DNA from: Bdellovibrionales bacterium
GTDB taxonomy: Bacteria > Bdellovibrionota > Bdellovibrionia > Bdellovibrionales > UBA1609
NCBI GenBank assembly: GCA_020630675.1
Contig: JAHDIR010000015.1
Span: forward strand, 1 to 60,879
Reading direction: 5' to 3'
Length of the DNA stretch: 60,879 nt
This document shows, one piece after another, positions 18,093 to 26,230 of the stretch; positions within the stretch are counted from its first letter, which is position 1; the number at the start of each line of letters is the position of its first letter. Under the pieces are notes generated by a model. It did not search any database. It was not told the DNA's origin and saw nothing but the letters and a program-made list of their open reading frames with translations. The translations under genes and the position numbers were made by a program.

Positions 18093-19052
18093 GTGAAAAA
18101 ATTTGTTGAACAAGAAAAGTTAAACCGAACTTTAGAGCTCTTGCAACCTTATGCTGACATTGAAACCTTGGCTAAGGTTGATCATGATGGAAGTTCTTTT
18201 CCTATTTATGGACTTTCTATGGGAAGCAAAGACAAAAAAGCTCCAGTTTTAGGGCTATTTGCTGGAGTTCACGGTTTAGAAAAAATAGGGTCTCATGTGC
18301 TTATTCAGCACTTAAATTATTTGGCTCATTTATTAAAGTGGAATCAAGCAGCTAGAGAGCTAATGAAAAAGACACGCCTTGTTTGCATACCCATTGTAAA
18401 CCCTGCCGGTATGTTTCATAATCGACGAAGTACGATGACGGGAATTGATATTATCAGAAATGGCCCAGATTGTATGAAGGTCGGCCCTAAAAACTTAGTT
18501 TCTGGTCACCGTATTAGCCCAAAGCTTCCTTGGTATATGGGCCAACCAGGAGAAATGGCCTTAGAAACTAAAACTTTGATTAATTTTGTAAAAAAAGAAA
18601 TTTATCCTTCTGACTTTGCTTTTACTCTCGACTTACATTCTGGGTTTGGTTTAAGAGACCGACTTTGGTTCCCTTACTCTAAAAATAAAAGCCCATTTCC
18701 TTTTTATAAGATAGCCCAACACTTTAAAACATCTATAAAAAAAGGAATGCCCTATCATATCTACAAGGTTGAACCTCAGTCAGAGAGTTATTTAATAAAT
18801 GGTGACCCTTGGGACCATCTATTTGATGAGTACTATAAGTTACACTTTGGAAAAAAAATTTTTATCCCTTGGACCTTAGAAATGGGCTCTTGGTTATGGG
18901 TTAGAAAAAATCCAAAACAAATATTCTCTTTTAAAGGTATGTTTAATCCAGTTGTTTCACATAGATATAAAAGAGTTTTAAGACGACATCGCTTTTTGTT
19001 AAACTATTTGCATCAAGTGGTCTGTCATTGGCAAGAGTGGAGTAAGGTTTGA
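18093..19052 (+). CDS. M14-family zinc carboxypeptidase-like protein
   Basis: A 319-residue cytoplasmic-looking protein (no signal peptide) with zinc ligands His60 and Glu63 in GVHGLE and His182 in DLHSGFG. A later LEMGSW segment is placed where M14 enzymes carry the catalytic Glu. This layout fits M14 carboxypeptidases and the related deacylases (succinylglutamate desuccinylase/aspartoacylase group), so the bond cleaved could be a C-terminal peptide bond or an N-acyl group. The start is GTG with a weak ribosome site. The next gene starts within its stop codon, so the two are probably co-expressed. Confidence 0.75.
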   Translation: MKKFVEQEKLNRTLELLQPYADIETLAKVDHDGSSFPIYGLSMGSKDKKAPVLGLFAGVHGLEKIGSHVLIQHLNYLAHLLKWNQAARELMKKTRLVCIPIVNPAGMFHNRRSTMTGIDIIRNGPDCMKVGPKNLVSGHRISPKLPWYMGQPGEMALETKTLINFVKKEIYPSDFAFTLDLHSGFGLRDRLWFPYSKNKSPFPFYKIAQHFKTSIKKGMPYHIYKVEPQSESYLINGDPWDHLFDEYYKLHFGKKIFIPWTLEMGSWLWVRKNPKQIFSFKGMFNPVVSHRYKRVLRRHRFLLNYLHQVVCHWQEWSKV

Positions 19053-19789
19053 ACTGGTTATTATTAAGAGGGTTGGCAAGAACGAAAGAACACTGGGGAG
19101 TGTTTCCTTTACAACTAGCTCAGGCTTCTGGAAAAAAGGTAGAATGCTTAGATTTACCTGGGTTTGGATCAGAATCAAATCAAAGCTCTCCAACATCTAT
19201 TCCTGCAATTGTAGATAATTTAAGATCTCGTTTTAAAAAAAATGAAAAACAAAATCAGGGACAGTGGGGAATTTTAGGCCACTCCTTAGGAGGGATGGTG
19301 GCTATTGACTGGGCATCTCGCTACCCCCAAGACTTTGAAACCGTTGTGACTTTAAATACAAGCTTTAAGAACTTATCTTCTTTTTGGCAACGCTTAAAAC
19401 CGAACTCATTATTTACTCTTTTAAAAATTTTAAAATCATCGCAGCCAATAGAAAAAGAAAAAGGAATCATCAGTTTAGTTTCAAACTTACGTAGTGATGA
19501 CCCTGAGGTTATTAAAGAGTGGTCTGCAATTTTAGAAAATAAAGAAACAAATTCCAAAAATTTTTTACGACAATTGTATGCAGCCTCTCGTTTTTCGGCG
19601 CCCTCAATTTTGAAAACCCCTCTTGTTGTTTTAGCTTCTCGGCAAGACAAAATGGTTAGTCATAAGTGCTCAGTTAAACTGGCAGAATGCTATCAAGCTC
19701 AACTTAGGCTTCACCCCAAAGCAGGCCATGACATGGCCCTTGATGCCACAGATTGGTTAGTCAATGAGTTAGTGTCGCTGAGCAAGTGA
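19049..19789 (+). CDS. Alpha/beta hydrolase
   Basis: A 246-residue alpha/beta-hydrolase with the nucleophile Ser in GHSLGGM, the acid in ASRQDKMV and His in KAGHDMALD, resembling BioH or carboxylesterase-type enzymes. It starts with TTG, overlapping the stop of the peptidase gene, with AGTAAGG just upstream, and so is translationally coupled. The natural substrate is unknown. BioH would be one option, but no other biotin gene is nearby. Its last 79 bases overlap, in antisense, the 3' end of the arginase gene. Confidence 0.8.
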   Translation: MNWLLLRGLARTKEHWGVFPLQLAQASGKKVECLDLPGFGSESNQSSPTSIPAIVDNLRSRFKKNEKQNQGQWGILGHSLGGMVAIDWASRYPQDFETVVTLNTSFKNLSSFWQRLKPNSLFTLLKILKSSQPIEKEKGIISLVSNLRSDDPEVIKEWSAILENKETNSKNFLRQLYAASRFSAPSILKTPLVVLASRQDKMVSHKCSVKLAECYQAQLRLHPKAGHDMALDATDWLVNELVSLSK

Positions 19790-20649
19790 GAAACAATCTC
19801 TGTAATGACATAAATACTACTTTTAATTTCCTCAGCACTGGTGGCCATTAAAGGATTTAGCTCAACAAACTCGGCGCTGACTAACTGATTTGTGTGTTTT
19901 AGCAAATGACCAAGGCTGCGAATATGCTCGATATTTAATCCATTAGGAACATGTAAGCCTGTGGCTTTGGCAAATTGAGGGTCCATACTATCAATATCAA
20001 AACTAAGATGAAGAGGGGAGTCTCCAGACGGGTCAATAGCTTGCAAAACTTGATGAATAGTTTTTTTCATTCCTTGTTGTTGAACCTCATAGGCTGACAC
20101 AGTTTGAATACCCAATTGTTGAATAATTTTTTGCTCACCTGGGTCAATGTCTCTAACTCCAATAATAGCTAATTTTTTTGGATTTAACTTAGTTTTAAAC
20201 CAATTCATGTCACCAATATAATCAGGGCTAACCAGTCCCATAAGATGAGATAAGGGCATGCCGTGAAGGTTTCCAGAAGGAGATGTTTGCGGAGTGTTCA
20301 TGTCGGCATGAGCATCCACCCAAATTACAGATAAGTTTGGGTATACATCTAGCAAGGCAGAAACCGTGGCGATAGAAACACTATGGTCTCCACCCATCAT
20401 GAGGTTAAAGTCATTCGTTTGCACCATATTTAAAGTTTGCTGATACAGGTTTTCATACATTTGCCCTTTGGAGAGGTTTTTCACCTGCAAGAGGTCACCC
20501 ATATCATTTACTAAATATTTAAATTGTTCTAATAAGAAGGGAAATCCGTGTTTTCTAAGCAAGGCTGGTCCTAACTCAACTCCGAATTTTTTTTGACCAA
20601 AACCGTAGCTTGCGCCAATTAAGCCAAGAGTAGGAGTTAAACCGGGCAT
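19711..20649 (-). CDS. rocF: Arginase
   Basis: A 312-residue ureohydrolase giving ornithine and urea from arginine. The binuclear manganese site is complete: GGDHS, DAHAD and SFDIDSMDP. The segment GNLHGMPLSHLMG and the N-terminal GQKKFGVELGP fit arginase better than agmatinase. Its start overlaps the end of the O-acyltransferase gene by 13 bp, in an operon with an OlsB-like N-acyltransferase. That suggests its ornithine feeds lipid synthesis, although general arginine use cannot be excluded. Its 3' end overlaps the convergent hydrolase gene by 79 bp. Confidence 0.92.
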   Translation of the reverse strand: MPGLTPTLGLIGASYGFGQKKFGVELGPALLRKHGFPFLLEQFKYLVNDMGDLLQVKNLSKGQMYENLYQQTLNMVQTNDFNLMMGGDHSVSIATVSALLDVYPNLSVIWVDAHADMNTPQTSPSGNLHGMPLSHLMGLVSPDYIGDMNWFKTKLNPKKLAIIGVRDIDPGEQKIIQQLGIQTVSAYEVQQQGMKKTIHQVLQAIDPSGDSPLHLSFDIDSMDPQFAKATGLHVPNGLNIEHIRSLGHLLKHTNQLVSAEFVELNPLMATSAEEIKSSIYVITEIVSHLLSDTNSLTNQSVASRAMSWPALG

Positions 20650-21419
20650 GGTATATACCTTTCTGTAATCAGTTGGTGTGATTTTTCAGCATAGTATTTT
20701 GTTTTTTTGTCCTTTTCTGTTGTCAAAACTTCGAGGTAATCGACCTCAACATTGATATTTTTTTGACCAAGTAAGTTCCATAAGTGAGAAAAAAATGGCA
20801 TTTTATCATACCAAAAAATAAGGTCGCGGTTTTGTGAGGAGATATACTCATTGTTTATTGATCTGTAATTCAGACATATAGGTTGAATCTTTTTTTCGGC
20901 AAAAATTGCAGCCGAATATAAAGGCTGTTTAAACCTTAAAACCTCATCACCATTTGTGCTTGTGGCTTCAGGAAAAATAGTGACGTTGACATTATTTTCT
21001 AGACCATCTGTAATTTCATTAATTTCTAAGGCTAAATTTTTACGAGTTCTTCTGTCGACAAAGAGGCAGCCTGCAAATTCACACAAAGTACCTAGAAAAA
21101 AAGTTTGCCTGATTTCTTCTGAGGTTACAAAACAGGTGGGTGTGATAGCAGCAACAACAAGAATATCTAGGTAAGATAAATGATTAGAAACAATCAACTT
21201 ATTGTCTTTTGTAAAATCATAGTTTTTACCTTTTACTTTTAAAGAGACTCCCATCACTTTTAAACCCCAGCGACAAAACAGTGATAAAGTTTTTGACCGA
21301 GCTTGAGTGCGAGCCCATTTTTTTCGATAAAAAAGAGCTAAAAGTGAAGAAACAAATGCATAGCTGAAGATTAAAGATAATATGGCGATAAATTTGAGTG
21401 TTTGCACAAAAATATTCAT
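20637..21419 (-). CDS. PlsC-family acyltransferase, probable OlsA-type O-acyltransferase
   Basis: A 260-residue membrane-associated acyltransferase with an N-terminal hydrophobic helix, the catalytic HX4D motif in NHLSYLD, and FPEATSTNG for phosphate or substrate contact. PlsC proteins acylate lysophosphatidate, while OlsA relatives transfer a second fatty acid to lyso-ornithine lipid. The neighbours decide in favour of OlsA: it overlaps the OlsB-like gene by 4 bp upstream and arginase by 13 bp downstream. A housekeeping PlsC role is the main alternative and cannot be excluded from sequence. Confidence 0.8.
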   Translation of the reverse strand: MNIFVQTLKFIAILSLIFSYAFVSSLLALFYRKKWARTQARSKTLSLFCRWGLKVMGVSLKVKGKNYDFTKDNKLIVSNHLSYLDILVVAAITPTCFVTSEEIRQTFFLGTLCEFAGCLFVDRRTRKNLALEINEITDGLENNVNVTIFPEATSTNGDEVLRFKQPLYSAAIFAEKKIQPICLNYRSINNEYISSQNRDLIFWYDKMPFFSHLWNLLGQKNINVEVDYLEVLTTEKDKKTKYYAEKSHQLITERYIPCPV

Positions 21420-22258
21420 ATCTGGAAGTACCTGTTGTAATATTTTGAACCAATTTCGTTCACGTGAATAATAGTAAAAAAATCATGGCAGCGAAAATCT
21501 CTGTCGTAAGCAGGAATTCCATAAATTTTAGCGCCCATTTTTAAATAAGATTTCATTAATATAGGAATCAGATCTTTTGGAGGAATAAACTCATACAGGG
21601 GTTTCATTTTGGATCGAGTATGATGCTGGTAGCGAAATCTAGGCTTAATATTAAATTTATTGGAGTAGTGATTTGACTTTAAGTGTTCTAAGACAGACAA
21701 GGCTTGAGCTTCATTAGTTATTTTAAGGCTAGTGCAACCAAAAAGGCTGTCCACTCCCGTGAGCCTTGCGTAACGTCCAATACCTCTCCAAACAAGATCA
21801 ATAGCCATACTTTTTCTAAACTCTTTTTTTATACAAGCACGACCAAGCTCTAGTTTTAAACCAGGGCTAGCAAAAAAATGATCCAGGTGAAACTCTTTGG
21901 CTGAGTAAAAATCATCGCAAAAACCACTAGATAGAACTCTATAAGTTCCAACAATTTGATGACTTTTTTTATCAATGAGTAAGATATGGTCGGCAATAAT
22001 ATCAAGTTTGGAAAAGTCTAAGTTATTATTTCTTTTCTCTCCCAGCCCTTCTTCAATAAAGATTTCATGTCTTAAGCGAAGAACCGCTTTCAACTCATCA
22101 ATAGTGGTAGCTGTTTTGATAACAAATTGGTTAGTTTCTAGTTCGAATTTAATTTTTGGTTTGAATTTTGAAATTTTAGAATTTTGATAACGAGCCCTAA
22201 TTTTCCAACGATCGTAGTTATGGGGGTGTTGTTCTGGCTTATATATCAATGTTTGCAT
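21416..22258 (-). CDS. olsB: OlsB-like N-acyltransferase (ornithine lipid synthesis)
   Basis: A 280-residue GNAT-fold protein of the Acetyltransf_5 type (LRHEIFIEE near residue 60, VGTYRVL, LELGRACI, and FGCTSLK). Members include OlsB, which puts a 3-hydroxyacyl chain on the amino group of ornithine, and GlsB, which uses glycine. The presence of arginase in the operon points to ornithine. It is the first gene of the operon, with AGGAGG six bases before the ATG at 22258; an adjacent in-frame TTG is less well spaced. The three genes overlap and must be co-transcribed. Confidence 0.75.
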   Translation of the reverse strand: MQTLIYKPEQHPHNYDRWKIRARYQNSKISKFKPKIKFELETNQFVIKTATTIDELKAVLRLRHEIFIEEGLGEKRNNNLDFSKLDIIADHILLIDKKSHQIVGTYRVLSSGFCDDFYSAKEFHLDHFFASPGLKLELGRACIKKEFRKSMAIDLVWRGIGRYARLTGVDSLFGCTSLKITNEAQALSVLEHLKSNHYSNKFNIKPRFRYQHHTRSKMKPLYEFIPPKDLIPILMKSYLKMGAKIYGIPAYDRDFRCHDFFTIIHVNEIGSKYYNRYFQI

Positions 22259-22336
22259 CAATAACCTCCTTGTTTTAGATACGAATAGTATTATGCTAAA
22301 GAAGGATTATTAGAATTTGACTTGAAATATATTATG

Positions 22337-22369
22337 AAAAAGAGAGCAATCCATGAGTTTTTGCTCTCT
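22337..22369 (-). terminator. Intrinsic terminator after the DEAD-box helicase gene
   Basis: On the minus strand AGAGAGCAA pairs with TTGCTCTCT across an 11-base loop and is followed by T4. It lies 56 bp downstream of the helicase stop codon. Confidence 0.8.
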
Positions 22370-22424
22370 AACCAGTAAACGAAGGCCAATGTTTGCTTTC
22401 GTAAATTTATTATTTAATTTTTAG

Positions 22425-23999
22425 TTAAGCACGTGATGATCGACGACCGGCTCCACCCCTAAGAGATGACTTTTTCTTACCACCGCCAGTTGTTTTTTTC
22501 CCGTCAGAACGATTTCGTGAAGATCCGCCACCGCCACCAGCTCCTCGTCGTCCACCAGCACTGGCAGAACCACCCCCTCGACGGGAGCGAGCACCACTAG
22601 CTCGTCCTCTCGCACGAGAGCGTCCCCGGCCAGGGCTGCCGCCACTAGCGGTATCTTCAATATCTTCAACACCATTTTGCTTTAAGCTTTTAGCATCGAA
22701 TTTCCAAGTAAACATAAGTTTAATCAATTGGTCATGAGCAAGGTCTTTAAGCTTATCTTCAAATAAAGAAAAACTCTCATCGGTTTTAAAGTCATCGCCT
22801 TGTACTTTTAAAGCTTCAATAATTCTTTCAGCTTTTGACAATTCATCTTCAATCTTTTTTCTTTTAAGTAAGGCAAGAGAGGGAAGTTTGCCCAATTCAA
22901 TAGATTTATTTATATGTCGTTCAATTTTACGAATGGCAAAGGCAGCACTTGGCCCAACAATGGTAAAAGCCTTACCTGTTTGGCCGGCACGACCGGTTCG
23001 ACCAATACGGTGCACATAACTCTCGTTATCTTGCGGTAAACCGTAGTTAATCACATGGGTTAAATTGTTAACATCAATTCCACGAGCGGCAACATCTGTA
23101 CAAACCATAATGGTGGCTTTTTTATCTTTAAATCTTTTCATGGCTCGTTCGCGTTCGACCTGTCCCATGTCACCATTTAAAACTTCAACATTATAACCTT
23201 GTTTTTTTAAATGATCGCCCACCTCTTTGGTTTCTACTCTAGTGCGGCAAAAAACAATTCCATACATATCAGCGTTGGCATCCATGATTCGTCCCAAAGA
23301 CTCTTTGAAATACCTGGGTTTTACAATAAAATACTTTTGTTCAATGTTATCATTACTGACCGACTTTTTTTCGACCTTAACCATTTCGTATTCATTAAAT
23401 GATTTTTTAATTAGTTTGATAATCGCCTGAGGCATAGTTGCTGAAAACATGATGAGTTGGCGTTCTTTTTTAAAGCTACTTAGAATTTTTTGAACGTCTT
23501 CAAAAAAGCCCATATTGAGCATTTCATCGGCTTCATCTAAAACACAAAAAGAAGCATTATCAAGAACAAGAGCCCTGCGTTTAATCATGTCCATAACACG
23601 GCCAGGTGTTCCCACAACAATTTGCGGAAAGTCCTTTTTTAAAGAGCGCAATTGTTTTTCGTAACCAGTACCGCCGTAAATACAAGTGGATCGGGCCTCA
23701 GTATGTTTGCCTAATTTGTGAATTTCATTTTCTACTTGCATCGCTAACTCACGAGTGGGTGCAAGAATAAGAGCTTGAACAGCTTTACTTTCGTAATCAA
23801 TTTTTTCTAATATCGGAATAACAAAGGCCGCAGTTTTTCCAGTTCCTGTTTGGGCTTGGCCAATAAAATCTTTGTTGGTTTTACCAAGAATAGGTATGGC
23901 TTTTTCTTGAATTTCAGTAGGTTGAGTAAAACCCATTTCAGTGACGGCTTTAAGTACGTCAGGGTCGATATTTAATTCTTCAAATGTAACATTGCTCAC
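22425..23999 (-). CDS. DEAD-box RNA helicase with a Gly/Arg/Ser-rich tail
   Basis: A 524-residue ATP-dependent RNA helicase. Q motif at FTQPTEIQ, motif I AQTGTGKT, II DEAD, III SAT, VI HRIGRTGRAG. After the two RecA domains a helical linker leads to a roughly 75-residue tail built of Gly, Arg, Ser and Ala, resembling the disordered RNA-binding tails of CsdA/RhlE proteins. The GTG at 23999 is chosen because GGAG lies five bases upstream; an upstream in-frame start at 24038 would add 13 unusual residues. The tail-coding stretch (22440-22640) is noticeably GC-richer than its surroundings. Likely roles are ribosome assembly or RNA decay. Confidence 0.93.
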   Translation of the reverse strand: MSNVTFEELNIDPDVLKAVTEMGFTQPTEIQEKAIPILGKTNKDFIGQAQTGTGKTAAFVIPILEKIDYESKAVQALILAPTRELAMQVENEIHKLGKHTEARSTCIYGGTGYEKQLRSLKKDFPQIVVGTPGRVMDMIKRRALVLDNASFCVLDEADEMLNMGFFEDVQKILSSFKKERQLIMFSATMPQAIIKLIKKSFNEYEMVKVEKKSVSNDNIEQKYFIVKPRYFKESLGRIMDANADMYGIVFCRTRVETKEVGDHLKKQGYNVEVLNGDMGQVERERAMKRFKDKKATIMVCTDVAARGIDVNNLTHVINYGLPQDNESYVHRIGRTGRAGQTGKAFTIVGPSAAFAIRKIERHINKSIELGKLPSLALLKRKKIEDELSKAERIIEALKVQGDDFKTDESFSLFEDKLKDLAHDQLIKLMFTWKFDAKSLKQNGVEDIEDTASGGSPGRGRSRARGRASGARSRRGGGSASAGGRRGAGGGGGSSRNRSDGKKTTGGGKKKSSLRGGAGRRSSRA

Positions 24000-24198
24000 A
24001 GGAACTCCAATAGGTAAGGTCTGAGGGCACTTTAACACACAATATCAAAGATGTATGGGGCTTTGTAGATATTACATGGTAAAAGACTAAAAATAATAAA
24101 TACTTACTGAGCTAGCTGGGGCTTTTTTCACTATTTATGGTTTTATTATCTGTGAAAAATCAGGCGTTACTTTACATTTCCTTGGTAACTTTAGCTAT

Positions 24199-24390
24199 TT
24201 AGTGATTTTGAGCCCGGGCTTGAAAGTTTTCGATGGCTCCATTTGAAGACGTGTAAAAAATAACAATGGGTTGGCAGCAGACTTCGCAATCTTCGATATA
24301 CTCTTGGCTCTCCTCAAAGGTTTCTATCAACATAGAAATGCTTTCCCAGCAGTAAGGGCATTGAAAAAATTGCTCTACAACTTGGTTCAC
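24199..24390 (-). CDS. CPXCG-motif cysteine-rich small protein
   Basis: A 63-residue protein with CPYCWE near residue 11 and a second CEVCCQP cluster, matching the CPXCG family, presumed zinc ribbons of unknown function. The four or five Cys can bind one metal ion. The start overlaps the stop of the preceding YecM-DUF4269 gene as ATGA, so the two are translated together. There is no membrane segment. Confidence 0.85.
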   Translation of the reverse strand: MNQVVEQFFQCPYCWESISMLIETFEESQEYIEDCEVCCQPIVIFYTSSNGAIENFQARAQNH

Positions 24391-25424
24391 GGCTCTAACC
24401 TTTTTTGTATGAAGCTATTTAATTTGGCCTCAGGCCACGAGTGTAGTTTTAGTAGTTCTGTGTAAGGGTTTCCTGTTAAGTCTAAGGCTTGGGCAAAGGC
24501 AGGTTCAGTTTTTAAGTTTTCTTGCCTGAGTTTTTGGATTTTATTTCTCAAAACTTTTCCTCCTAATTTTAAACAACGCTCTTCTATTTGAAAGTGAAGG
24601 TATGCTCTTTGTTGATGAGATGGGGTTTTTTGAGCAAATAGCTCAAAACGAATTTCATTAAATAAAAAGGAAATTAAAACATGATTTTTTTTATCATCCA
24701 AATTTTGTAAAATTTTGAACTGATGGAATTGAGAGTAATGTGTTTCAGCCGTTTTAATAACTTCTTTAAAGTCTTTAGCATAAAGAAGAATATCAACATC
24801 TGACTTATTATTTTGCAAGTTTAAGGGGTAGGTGCCAACCACCAGAGGTTGAAATTGAGAAAATAAAGATAAGACTTTAGATTGTTCAATAGCTTGATAA
24901 ACAGGAAGGTTAGATTCTAAGTGAGAGACCGATTCTAGAGACATATGGTGAAATTTAATAGTATAGTCAGTTAATTGAAGAGAAAGCTCTTTGTTAAAGT
25001 CTTTATTAAGGCCGCGCTCAGAAAATTGACAATGGCTGTAGTCATTTTTAATGTCATCAAAGCTAAAATTACCAACGACTTCTATATGTTCAAACCCTGT
25101 GGGCTTAGGCCGCCCATCTTTTGGAGCAGGAAGCTCGACAACATCAATTTGATGGTCTTGAAAGTAAAGAGGCTTATTAAGTTTAAAAGTAGAAATAGGT
25201 CGTCCATTTATGGGAGTTTCATGAAGTAAAATGGCAAACTGTTGAATTTTTTTTTTAAGTTGAGTGTAAAGTTGGTAGGAATCACAGCGATAGCACACGT
25301 GATCGACCTGATAATGAGAAGGCCAAGAGACTTTGGCACTTTTTAGCTGATTCTGAAGTTTAACTGCAAAATCATCAAAAGCTTGTTGAAATTCAAAACT
25401 ATCCATTTGAATTGAGGTCTCCAT
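24387..25424 (-). CDS. Fusion of a YecM-like VOC domain with a DUF4269-like nucleotidyltransferase domain
   Basis: A 345-residue two-part protein. Residues about 10-170 match YecM, a VOC-fold protein of unknown role with a metal-site-like pattern (VDHVCYRC, INGRPISTFKL, GFEHIEVV). Residues about 180-345 match DUF4269, a nucleotidyltransferase-like domain, with GTYPLNL followed by SDVDILL, the pattern of a catalytic Asp pair. In many bacteria these occur as separate proteins. The role is unknown. It heads a two-gene operon with the CPXCG protein, with 4 bp of overlap. Confidence 0.8.
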   Translation of the reverse strand: METSIQMDSFEFQQAFDDFAVKLQNQLKSAKVSWPSHYQVDHVCYRCDSYQLYTQLKKKIQQFAILLHETPINGRPISTFKLNKPLYFQDHQIDVVELPAPKDGRPKPTGFEHIEVVGNFSFDDIKNDYSHCQFSERGLNKDFNKELSLQLTDYTIKFHHMSLESVSHLESNLPVYQAIEQSKVLSLFSQFQPLVVGTYPLNLQNNKSDVDILLYAKDFKEVIKTAETHYSQFHQFKILQNLDDKKNHVLISFLFNEIRFELFAQKTPSHQQRAYLHFQIEERCLKLGGKVLRNKIQKLRQENLKTEPAFAQALDLTGNPYTELLKLHSWPEAKLNSFIQKRLEP

Positions 25425-25634
25425 TGAAAAAAAGTGGTGGTAAAAAGGCAGAACCTATCATTGAGGCCATGACTTGCCAAGAAGTTATCCTATTGATTTT
25501 AGGTGGTTATTTGCAGACTTTAATGAAAAGTTGACCGTTTAAAAAAGAATTTAAATTCGCTCAAGGTGCTTGAATTACTAGCAAAGCCTGGGTAGAACCA
25601 TTTCAACGCAAGACCCATTAAAAAGGAAAAAATT

Positions 25635-26117
25635 ATGAATATTAGTAAAGATCATGTTGTTGAAATTGACTACACTCTCACAAATGATGCTGGTGAAACT
25701 CTTGATAGCTCACAGGGTGGTCAACCCCTTGTATATCTTCACGGCCATCAAAATATTATTCCTGGTTTAGAAAAAGAACTAGAAGGAAAAACTTTAGACG
25801 ACGAAATTAAAACTTCTGTAGACCCAAAAGAAGGTTATGGCGTGAAGTCAGATGAGTTAGTGACTACTGTTCCTAAGGCTGAACTTAGTAGCATACCTAA
25901 CTTAGAAGTTGGTATGCAGTTACAGGCTGAAACAGATCAAGGTCACCAAAGTTTTACAATTGTAAAAATTGAAGAAGAAAATGTTGTACTTGATGGTAAC
26001 CACCCATTGGCCGGCCAAACTCTTCACTTTGATGTTAAGGTAAAAAGTGTTCGCAAAGCAACAGAAGAAGAGCTTTCACATGGTCATGTTCATGGGCCAG
26101 GTGGACACCAGCATTAA
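25635..26117 (+). CDS. slyD: FKBP-type peptidyl-prolyl isomerase SlyD
   Basis: A 160-residue cytoplasmic proline isomerase and chaperone. FKBP elements are YTLTNDAGETLDSS, IPGLEKELEGK and the inserted IF chaperone domain (about residues 70-125). The His-rich end (HGHVHGPGGHQH) matches SlyD metal binding, used in nickel delivery in E. coli. AAAAGGAAAAAATT lies before the ATG. It is followed by a bidirectional terminator that also serves the convergent HAD-like gene. Confidence 0.93.
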   Translation: MNISKDHVVEIDYTLTNDAGETLDSSQGGQPLVYLHGHQNIIPGLEKELEGKTLDDEIKTSVDPKEGYGVKSDELVTTVPKAELSSIPNLEVGMQLQAETDQGHQSFTIVKIEEENVVLDGNHPLAGQTLHFDVKVKSVRKATEEELSHGHVHGPGGHQH

Positions 26118-26186
26118 TTTTTTTATTAAAAAAAATATGATGTGAATAAGCTCGCCTAGGTGGCGAGTAAAATAAATATGTCTTTT

Positions 26187-26221
26187 AAAAAAGCCTTCAA
26201 TATTTCTTGAAGGCTTTTTTT
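26187..26221. terminator. Bidirectional intrinsic terminator between slyD and the convergent HAD-like gene
   Basis: A 14-bp perfect stem, AAAAAAGCCTTCAA with its complement, and a 6-base loop, with A and T runs on both sides. A short GC hairpin (CTCGCC/GGCGAG, 26151-26167) precedes it. Confidence 0.9.
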
Positions 26222-26230
26222 ATATCAAAT

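Noticed and set aside
24100-24140. AGCTAGCT followed by a T run in the helicase/CPXCG gap
   Set aside because: The stem is too short and no plus-strand gene precedes it.
25424-25534. 36-residue open frame (TTG start, GAGG upstream) between the YecM fusion gene and slyD
   Set aside because: The short length, the rare start codon overlapping the start of an opposite gene, and no known family make chance likely. It would need conservation or ribosome profiling to be accepted.
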